Shown here piece after piece: positions 44,801-56,800 of a DNA stretch of 59,635 nt. The DNA comes from CAYVDH01 sp964450355. GTDB taxonomy: Bacteria > Bacteroidota > Bacteroidia > NS11-12g > UBA955. A model generated the notes under the pieces. The model was given only the letters and a program-made list of their open reading frames with translations. It did not search any database and was not told where the DNA came from. The stretch is taken from NCBI GenBank assembly GCA_964450355.1, contig CAYVDH010000002.1, positions 1-59,635 on the forward strand, written 5' to 3'. Both the position numbers and the translations under genes were made by a program. Every line of letters starts with the position of its first letter. Positions within the stretch are counted from its first letter, which is position 1.

Positions 44801-47800
44801 ATGTTAAAGAAAATTCTACTAACGGTATTATTTACTAGTTGGATTACCCTTCAATTAAATTCACAATGTTTTTCTCCACCAAATTATTGTACACCTACAG
44901 TTACTAACATCAACAGTTATGGAATTGGTTTGCAGAATGTAACATTAGGAAGTACAATCAATAACAGTACAACAGCAACTGGATTAGCACCAAATTATTT
45001 TAATTTTACATCCATGGCTGTCTCTGGTGCTGCTAATTCTACTATCAATTTTTCTATACAAAATGGTGGAAGTAACACCACAGGAGCAAGAATTTTTATC
45101 GATTATGATCAAAATGGAACTTTTTCTACATCCTCTCCAGAATTGGTATGGACTTCAAGTAATACTTCACCAGGTGTTACTGTAACAGGTAGCTTTACTA
45201 TTCCCAGTGGACAAAATCCAGGGGTGTATCGCATCAGAGTTACTGGAGACTTAGGTGGACAAGGAGCAAATCCTTGTAATTTGGGTTATGGAGAAATAGA
45301 GGATTATACTTTGATAGTTACTTCATCAACAACAGATGGGCAGGTTATTTCAAACCATTTGCCAACAAAATATGTATTGGGTAATAATACAATTGGTATC
45401 ACCATGGCCAATTACACTAATTCAAGTATCAGTTCCATGAAAATTGGGTACCAACTTGGCTCTAATACACCAGTTGAACAGTCATTAACTGGTTTAAGCG
45501 TTGCAGCTGGAAGCATTTATAGTACTACTTTTAGTAATCAACTTAATATAGGATCAACTGGTACATACACAATCAAAGTGTGGATAGATAGTATCAATGG
45601 CGCTGCTAACAACAGTACCAACAACGATACATTATGTCGCACTTTTGTAGTTTGTGCAGGTTTAAGTGGAACTTATACCATCAATCCAAGTGGTAGTGGA
45701 AGTTCTAATTTCAAAAGATTTGGTGAAGCTGATTCAGCTTTAATCAATTGTGGTGTAAGTGGCAAAGTGACCTTTAATGTGGCTAGTGGAACATACAATG
45801 AACAAATCATTATTCCTAATAGCATTTCAGGATTATCTGCTTCAAACAATGTTACTTTCCAATCAGCTACCGGAAATGCCAGCGATGTCAATTTAACTTT
45901 TTCTGCCAATACGACCAATAATTTTACTTTAAGATTGGATGGAGCTACTTTCATCCGATTTAAAGACATGACAATTACAGCATCTAATACAAATTTTGGT
46001 ACAGCTTTGTCCATATTGAATAATTCAAACAATGATTCCTTTATCAATGTGACATTCAATGGTATTTCAACTACATCAACATCTCAAAACCTTGCAGTGA
46101 TTAATTCACCATCCAATGCAATATTTCATTATTTATATTTCGGTAATTGCCGTGTAAATAATGGTTCTTATGGTACATTTTTACAATCAAGTTCTTCAAG
46201 TATTCTAGGAGCAAGTTCTCAAAATTTAACCTTTTTCAATTGTGAATTTAAAAATCAATATGCTTATGGAATGTATAATCAATATTTAGATGGTTTAAAA
46301 TTTATTTACAATAAAATTACAACCAATTCTACTTACACTGCCTACACTGGAATTTACAATTATTGGATTATGATATTAGATGATACCAAACGACCAATCA
46401 TTTATGGCAATACCATCAGTGGTGCTGTTGGAGGAACTGGAATGTACAATCAATACTTTGGAGTAAATTCAACAATAAATGCATTAAGAAAACCTCAGAT
46501 ATTTAATAACATGATTCAGATTGGTACTTCTGCAAATAGTACTTACGGACTGAGAGTAGCCAATGATTATGGATCAGATTTTATTCATAACACCATCAAT
46601 ATAACTACTACACAAAATACAAGCTCGTCTGCAGCTGCATTCTTTGAAAGTATAAGCAGTAATACCAGTAATGTAACCAATAATATTTTTTCTTCAACTA
46701 CAGGGGCACCTGCAATTAGAATTACAACCATTACAAATTACAACCCTGTTAATTTTAATGATTTATATACTTCAGGTACTAATTTAGCTTATTTAAATAC
46801 TACTGCTTATACTACCATTGCAGCATGGAGAACAGCCAGTGGTAGAGATGCAAATTCAGTAAATGTAAATCCTGGATATGTATCGAGTAGTGATTTACAT
46901 ATAAGCGGTGGTCCTATCTTACTTGTTCCTTTAAACAATTCAATATTAACCGATATTGATGGACAAACAAGATGTTCATTAACTGATATTGGAGCAGATT
47001 TTCATCCTTTAACTAATGATATAGGAATTAGTAGAGTAATTCATCCTAACAATGGCATTGCTGGTTCTGGCAACAGAGACATCATTGTTGTTTTAAGAAA
47101 TTTCGGAACTAACACTGTCACATCAGCCAATGTTAGTTACAGGGATGCCTCTACAGTTAAAACCATAGCTTGGACTGGCTCATTGGGATTATGTGATTCA
47201 GCTATTGTTACTTTCACAGGAAGTAATCAATACAATTTTACAGGTAATTGGAGTTTGAAATTCTTTACAAGTGCTCCTAATGGAACTACAGATTCTTATA
47301 TACCAAATGACACATTAAGAATGAATGGTTGTGTAGGATTGGCAGGTAATTATACCATCAATCCTTCAGGCAGTGGTTCTACTAACTTTACCACATTTGC
47401 AGCTGCTATCAGCGCAATGCAATCATGTGGTATAGCAACTCCAGTTCGATTCATTGTTTCAGCCTCTACATATTCTGAGCAAATAAGCATTCCTGCTATC
47501 AATGGGACATCAACTACAAATACCATCACTTTTGATGGTGGAAATGGAAATGCTTCAACCAGAATTTTGACATTTTCAAGTACATCGGCTTCTTTGCCAT
47601 ATGTATTGAGATTCAGCAATTGTAACAATGTTATTTTTAGAAATATGACCATACAAGCTCCTTCAACAACAGATGCTTGGCCTGTTCATTTCTTAGATGG
47701 ATTTAATAACAGAGTTAGTAATTGTGTAATAGAAATAAGTGGTTCAGGAGCAAGTGCAACAGCTTCTAATTTAATACCTGTGGTTATCAATGGAAATGCA

Positions 47801-50800
47801 ACAAGTGTTAGTACTGCATCTACAATAGCAAATAATCATTCGGTAGATAGTAACACCATCAATGCTGGGTATTATAACATGTACATAACATTAAATAATA
47901 CGAATAACATCATCAATGTTTTTAATAACAGTTTTAATCAAGGGTATCAATATGGTGTTTATTTTGTAAATCCATTTTCATTGAGATTTAATAGAAACTC
48001 TGTAACAATGAGAACTTCTATAACATCAAATATTCCAGTATATTTACAAAGTTTAAATAATTCTGGCACTACTTATTTTGAATTAAATGGAAATAAAATT
48101 CTTAACCCTGGACAAATGGGTATTTATTTAAACTCTTGTTCAAATTCTGGAACTGGTTTTAACAGAATATACAACAACATGGTAGGAGGTAATTTTAGGT
48201 ATGCAACAGGTACTTATGGTATTTATTTAACTTCTTGTACTAGAAATCAACTATACCACAACAGTGTAAACATGGATATTGCTACAACATCTGGAACAAA
48301 TTCATGTATTTTTATAACAAGTGGTAGCTTAAACGATGTAAGAAATAACCATTTAGCTGTAACAAATCCTGCTTCGGTTAATGCATTTAATTTATATTTA
48401 TCATCGAGTGCGGTTGTAACTAATGTTGACTATAACAACTATTATAATTTATCTACTAGCTCTAGTTTGATGTACAATGGCGGACCTTCATATGAATTAT
48501 ACAACTATAAAGCAGCCTTTCCTAATGGAGGTGGATTGAACTCAATTAGCATCAATCCTAATTATGTATCTTTATCAGATTTGCACTCATCAGCACCATG
48601 TAACGATGCTGCATCTATAGGAGTGGCAACAGATATTGACGGTCAAACAAGAAGTTCAAAACCAGATATTGGAGCAGACGAAGTTACTGGTTTGGGTACA
48701 AATGACATAGGTGTAAGCGAAATTCTATCTCCAGTATTTCCATTGAGTTCAGGAAATAACACCATCAAAGTAGTGATTAAAAATTATGGTTCAAACACAG
48801 TTACTTCTGCTAATGTCAATTACAACATTAACAACAGTGGAGTTACTACTCAAAGTTGGACTGGAAGTTTGGCAACTTGCGATACCGCTCACGTTACTTT
48901 TAATACACAATATAATTTTTCAACTGGAGCTAATTACATCGAAACTTATACAACCTCTCCTAATGGAAATACAGACAGTAAAAGATCGAATGACAGCATA
49001 AAAACAAGCATTTGTACAGCTATGAGTGGTCTATATACAATCAATGCTAGTGGAAGTGGAAGTACTAATTATACTTCATTTAAAAATGCAGTTGATGCTT
49101 TGATTTGTGCAGGTGTATCAGGTCCAGTTACATTTTCTGTAGCTGCAGGTACATACAATGAAAGAGTTGTGGTTCCACCAATAAATGGAACATCTACAAC
49201 AAATACAATTGTTTTTGATGGAGGTAATGGCAATGCAGGATCAAGAATCATTACTTTTGCCACTACATCTACAGCATTACAAGTATTGCAATTAAAAGCT
49301 TGTAATAACATAACATTCCGCAATCTTACAATCAGAAGTACCAGTACTTCTACAGCTTGGGTTGCTCATTTCTTAGATGGTGTAAACAACAGAATAAACA
49401 ATTGCGTAATAGATATGACAGGGACTGCTACTACTTCTACTTCTTCTGCATTTACAGCAGTTGTAATGAATGGAAGTAACTCTACCATTTCAACACAAAG
49501 TTTCTTTGGAAATAACAATATACTTGATTCTAATACAATTAGTTTTGGTTATTACAATGTTTATGTAGCAATGAATGCACTAACCAATACATTCATAACA
49601 AGAAACAACACCTTAAATAATTCTTATTTATATGGATATTTTTCTAATGGAAACTACTCACCGATAGTAAGTGGTAATACATTGAACCTAAGAACTACCA
49701 CTACAAGTAATTATGGAATTTATTTCCAAAATTGTAACAATACTCAAGGCAATTTTATGACAATAAATGCCAATAGAATCATCAATGCAGGTATTTATGG
49801 TATTTATTTAACATCTTGTTCAAAATCAGGAACAGACTACAACATCATAAGCAATAACATGGTAGGTAATTTCAGACACACTGCTGGTCCGGCTGGTATA
49901 TTTTTGACATCGGCAAGCAGAAACCTTATTTATCACAACAGCATTGATTTAAGTTCAGCAACTTTAAATACAAGTAACAATGCCGCAATATTTATACAAA
50001 ATGGTTCTGCTAATGAAGTTAGAAATAACCATTTAATGGTTTCTAATACCACTGCCTTGAATGCATATCCCTTATGGATTACACCAACAAGTGCAGTAGC
50101 AGCAGTAGATTATAACAATTATTTCAATTTATCGTCTTCATATGTATTGAATTTAGCAAATAACTTAATTACCATCAATAGTTATAAAAATGCATACCCT
50201 GCTGGCGGTGGAGTAAATTCATCTTCAGTAAATCCTTTGTTTGTTTCCTCAACAGATTTACATTCAACAAATACGTGTTTTACTGGTCAAAATTTAAGTT
50301 CAATAATAACAACAGATGTAGATGGTGAAAGCCGTTCATCTACACCAGATATGGGAGCAGATGAGGTTAACAATTTAGCCAACAATGACATGGGAGTTAT
50401 GAAAATTAACTCACCTAAATCACCAATTTCTGCTGGCACTAACACTGTGAATGTAACCTTAAGAAATTATGGTTCAAACACCATAACATCAGCCAACATT
50501 AATTACATATTAAACGGAGCTAGTCCTGTAACACAATCTTGGACTGGTAGTTTAGCACCATGTGATACAGCTAATTTCACTTTTACAACTTCTGCTAACA
50601 TGTCATCAGGAAGCAATTCACTTAGAGTGTTTACTTCAAATCCAAATGGAGCATCTGATCCTGTTAATAATAATGACACTGCAAGGTTTAATTTGTGTGG
50701 AGCGCTTAATGGAACATATACCATAGGTTCAAGCGGAAATTATCCTAATTTTACAGCAGCTGTTAATGCATTGTATTGTGGAGGTGTTTCTGGTAAAGTA

Positions 50801-53800
50801 ACATTCAATGTGGCTAGTGGTAATTACTACGAACAAATATTAATCAACGATTTAATAAACGGCATATCTGCAACAAACAATGTAACCTTCCAATCTGCAT
50901 CTGGAAATCCAAATGATGTTGCTTTAGTTTACAATGGAACTACTGCCAAAAATTACACTTTAAATTTGAATAATTCAAGATTCTTACAATTTAGAAACAT
51001 GACAATTAGTGCTATCAACACTTCTTTTTCTACAGCTTTATTGTTAGATAATAATGCTTCAAACGATAGCTTTATCAATGTGATTTTTAATGGTGTAACA
51101 ACAACAACAAACAGTACAAACTTTGCTGTTATCAGAAGTCCAAGTGGAATTTCTAATTTTATTTATTTTGGAAAATGTACCATCAACAATGGAGCTTACG
51201 GTTCATACTTCTTATCCAATGCTACAGCTCCTAGTACTGAAAATTTAACTTTTGACAATTGTACGTTCAATAACCAATATGCTTTTGGAGTTTACAATCA
51301 AAACATCAATGGTATTAAATTGATTAAAAATAACATCAATACAAATTCTACATTAACTACTTACATTGGAATACACAACAATGGTATTTTAATAAATTCT
51401 GATGCTAACCAACCTTTAATCATCGGAAATTTAATTTATGGAGCAGTATCAGGAACTGGCTTATACAACCAGGCAATGGGTGTTAATTCCACTATGAATT
51501 TAAACAGAAGGCCAATTATAGCCAATAACATGATTCAACTTGGTAACAATGCCAATGCTTGTATAGGTATCAGAGACAACAATACAGTGGCTTACAGTTT
51601 GTATTTGCATAATTCAGTTAATTTAGGTGGAACATCTACAGCAAGTACATCTGCTGCAGGTTATTTTGAATCTTCAACAACTGGAAATGTGTTGTTAAAT
51701 AATAGTTTTGCAGCTTATGCAGGTAATCCAGCCCTAAGAATTAATACACCTACTAATTACCGTTCAAACTACAACAATTTATTTACAACAGGAGCTAATC
51801 TTGCTTATCAAAGTACTACTGCAAGAACAACCATCGCATTATGGAAAAGCAATACATTGATAGATACAAATTCTATCAATGTAAATCCAATGCACAGCAG
51901 CAACATTGATTTACATTCAAATCAATCATCCATGAACAATGCTGGGACTCCAACAAGTTTTGTGATTAGTGATTACGATGGCAATACCCGTTGTCCTAAT
52001 GCAGGATGCGCAGGTTCTACTAGCAATCCTGATATTGGTGCAGACGAATTTGTTCCTGTAAGTTTTGATGCTGCTATCAATAGTATAAATACACCAGCAA
52101 CAATATGTCCTGGTTCATCTACTATCAATGTAACATTGCGAAATGCAGGCTCTACAACTTTGACATCAGCGAGTATTAATTGGTCTGTAAATGGTGTTGC
52201 TCAAACTCCATTTAGTTGGACTGGATCTTTAGCACAAGGTATAAGTGGCACATTTAATTTAGGTCCATTTAATTTTACTTCAAGCAATTCTACCATCAAA
52301 GTATGGGCAACTAATCCTAATAGCAATACTGATCAAAATAACATGAATGATACTGCTATAAGAATTCCATTGTTTACATTAAAAGGTAGCTTTACTATAG
52401 GTGGAAATAATCCAGATTTCAGAACATTTAATGAAGCTGCTACTGCTCTTAACACAAGAGGAGTATGTGGTCCAGTGATATTCAATGTAAGACAAGGCAC
52501 TTATGGAGATAGAATTCAAATAAATTCAATTAGCGGTTCCTCTGACATAAATTTCATTACTTTCAGACCGGATCCTAGCAATACTGCACCTGTAGAATTG
52601 ATAGTAGATGGTAACTCATCTGCAAATGACAATCACACCATTTTCCTAAATGGTACAAGATTTATAGCCTTTAGGGAAATGAGAATAACGAATGCCTCTT
52701 TAGGTAATAGCTCATTTGGTTCTGTATTAAGATTTGCAGGAACACAAGACAGTGTATTGTTTATTAAAAACATCATTTCAGGCCCTGTAACTACTAGTAC
52801 AAGTACTAACTTTGCTGTAGTGAACCATGGAACTGGGGCTGCAAATATGATCAACAGATTTGTGTTGGATAGCAATACCATCAGCAACGGTAGTTATGGA
52901 GTGTATTTGTATGGAAACACAAATTCATCTGCTAGTACTTTAGAGTTCAGAAACAGAATAAGACATAATCAAATCAATGGCGCTTATTATTCAGGAATAC
53001 AAACTTATTTCCAAAGAAGAAATGACATCATTGGCAATAGAATTTGGTTAAGTCCTACTTCACAAACAGGGTCTGTTGGAGTTTACATAGATTATGTTGA
53101 CTCGTTCCGTTTTGAAAGAAACAACATCAATAATTTTGGACAATACGGATTGTATTTACAAAGGGCTAATTTCCAATTTGGAGGTGGCTCATTTAAATCT
53201 ACCATTCAAAACAACATGATAGGAGGAAAATCAACACAAGCTAATCCATATGGTATTTATTTTTCTACATCATCACCGGGTTGTTTCCATTTAAATATTT
53301 ACCACAATTCAATAAGTGTTACTAGTGGTAATACTGGTTCTGCAGTATTTTTACAACAAACTTCTAACAACCAATTTGATTATTTAGATTTCCAAAACAA
53401 CTCCTTTGCTAACTTTGGAAATGGATCTTATGTGTGTTATTTTTACTGTAGTCCTGTTATTCCTAATTTAACAATTAATTACAATAACTACTTTAATGGA
53501 AGCAACAACTTGATTGTTATTGCTACAGGAGGTTATACCAACCCTACAGCAGGTGCACCTACTTATAATAATAACTCAATTGGTGGAAACCCTGGCTATT
53601 TCAATAATTTAAACAATTTAAAAGCAGCTAGAACACAACTTGACAACAAAGGAACCAATATCAGTTCTTGTTTAATTGATATTGAAAATGAAGTAAGACC
53701 AAAATCTCCATCATCAATAGTGGATATTGGAGCTGATGAGCACAATCCAGTTCAATTAGATATATCGGTTACTGGATTAAATGCACCTAGTATTTGTACC

Positions 53801-56800
53801 AACACCCAACCAATTTCTATTAGAGTTAGTAATGCTGCCTTTAAGCGAATAGACAGTTTTAGATTGAATTGGTCTGTAAATGGAGTAATACAAACACCTA
53901 CTTATGTTACAAGTACCATTAATTCAGGGAATTTTGTGAATGCAACAGTAACATCCTCGTTTAACTTTACCAATAATACAGATTATAATTTCAGTTTCTG
54001 GGCATTCAGACCGAATGGTGTTAATGATTCAGTTCCAGATAACGATACATTTAAAACAGTGTTTAGTTTCTTAGGAAATGCACAAGCTCCTATTACTTAT
54101 AATAATGCACAATGTGGAGCTGGTCTGTCTTTCTTATCTGGAAATGCAGTGTTAAGCTCTGATTCAATTTCATGGCACACAGCCAATGTTGGTGGAACAA
54201 CCCTAGGAATAGGTAATAAAATAGTAGGACCTTACATCAACAGAACCACCACTTTTTATGCTCAAGCCATTAGATTTAGTAAAGCCATTAGATTTGGACC
54301 AACAGGAAATACAGGAGTTAATATTACCCAAACAAACCCATATGGAGGTATGTACAATGTTACACCTAGTAAAAACATATACTTAGATAGTGTCTTGTTC
54401 CGTTTGTGGTATAATGTGCCTAACACTGGTTATAAATTGTTTTATAAAACGGGTGGATTCAGTGGATTTGAAACCAATTCAAGTGCATGGACTCAATTAA
54501 GTTCTGGAGCAGTTACTTTCTTCAATCAAGCAGGTCAAAACTATGGTAGAGTGCCAACAAATGGATTGTTCTTAACGGCTGGTCAACAATACAGTTTTTA
54601 TATTACAACTCAAGTTGGTGGTTTATACCCTACAGGTAATTCATTATATTCTCAAAGTGCTGGAGCTACAGTAACTAATCCAGATATGACCATTCAAGGT
54701 GGTGGTAGCATCATTATTGGTGAATTTGGATCAGTTCAAGTACTTACAAATTGGCATCCTGAATTCTCATTGGTGTATAAAAACCAATGTAATGGTGGTC
54801 CTCGTTCGCCAATTGTAGTGACTGTAAAACCAAGACCAACTTCTATCATCACACAAGGAACGCCTTTCCAAGGGCAATTTAACTTTGGATTACCTGCTAA
54901 TCCTGATGTAGCTGAGGTAGGTAAAACAAACACTTATGAAATTACCCCTCCAGTAGGCTATAACAATGCTGATCATGGAACTACTTGGGCAGTAACAAGC
55001 ATTTATGCTAATACCAAATGGGGAATAACTGTACCAATGACTGAATACGATACAGTTCTTCCATCAGCGAATGGACCTGGATTAATTATGTTTAAACCTA
55101 ATACTTTCTATTTAGATAGTTTAATTACGTTTACTGTGAATATGTCCGACTTTGGACCATATAATTGTGATTCAACATTAAAAAGAACTGTAATGGTTGC
55201 ACCAACCCCAAAAACTAATTTTGTATTTGGCGATACCATTTGTTTAGGAACTACTACTTTCTTTGATAATTTAACTTCAATACATTCAGGAGATGCCACA
55301 TACAAATGGTATTTTGGTACACCAAATAACGACAGTTCTGACAATAAAAATCCAGATTTTAATTTCCCATCAGCTGGCGCTTACAATGTAAGATTAGTTG
55401 CTACAAGTACACCATGGGGTGTAGTTAAAGACACTACCATTACCGTTAACATCATTGATGTGCCTAATGTGAAATTTAAGGTCATAAACCAATGCGAAGG
55501 CATACCTGTTGTATTCCAAAATCAAACAACAGTATCAGGTGCTGGTGCTTTACAGTATAGTTGGAATTTTGGTGATAATTCACCTAAATCTAATGTAACA
55601 AGTCCTTCTCACTTGTACAACATTCCAAAAAGTTATCCAGTGACATTGAGTGTTAACTTCAATGGTTGTAGAGTTGATTTAACTAAAAATGCATACCAAT
55701 TCCCAAGACCTGATGCAGAATTCAATCTACCTAGTGCTCCTGTTTGTGCTAAATCAGAAATAGATATCACCGACAATTCTACCATTGCTTGGGGTGAATA
55801 TGGAACTTATTACACCTTTGGAGACGGAAATTTTGGAACTGTTGAAGATGTAAAACACACGTATCAAAATAGTGGAACATACAACATCAAGTTGTTAACT
55901 ATATCAGAGTTTGGTTGCGCTGATTCTATAACAAAACAGATGACAATAAAATCTAAACCTACATCAGACTTTACGTTCCCATTTGCTTGTAGCATCACCC
56001 CTACACCATTTACTAATAATTCAACTATACCAGCCGGGGAGAGTGTAAATAATTATTTATGGTCATTCAGCGATAACACTTCATCAACCCTTACTAATCC
56101 ATCAAAATCATGGTCGATAATTGGACCAAAAACAGTGAAATTAAAAACGGTATTAAACAATGGTTGTGAAGATGAGATCATCAAGACATTGAATGTAGGA
56201 GTTCAACCTACAGTCGTATTTGAAGCCGAAGATCAATGTGTGGGCAAAGAGGTTAATTTCACCAATAAGACCACTTATCCTCAAGGAAACATCACTTATT
56301 TCTGGGATTTTGGAGACAATACAAGTACTACTCAAATGCATCCTAACAAAACTTACAGTACTGGAATGGGCGGTGGAGCTGCTACTTACAATGTTAAATT
56401 GGTTGCTTCTATAGCTGGTGGTTGTAAAGATTCAATGATTAAAACCATTTCAATTAATCCACTACCTACCTCTTGTGATTTTGATTTCAGACGTGATTTT
56501 AGCATTTCTAAAACTGCATACGTTTTCACACCACTAGGAACTACCACTGGCATTAATTATGTTTGGTACACTGGCGATGGTAATGCCATCAATTCATCTG
56601 CAACTGGAATGACATACTCATTTGCCAACCAAGGAAAATTCTGTGTGGAAATGGTTGCATCTAATGCATCAGGATGTGAATGTTCTAAGATTAAATGTGT
56701 AACAGTAGCTACAGGAGTAAATTCAGTAAATGGCAACAATGATTTAGTTACAGTATATCCAAATCCAAATGCTGGAGTATTTAATATTGAGATTGAAGGT

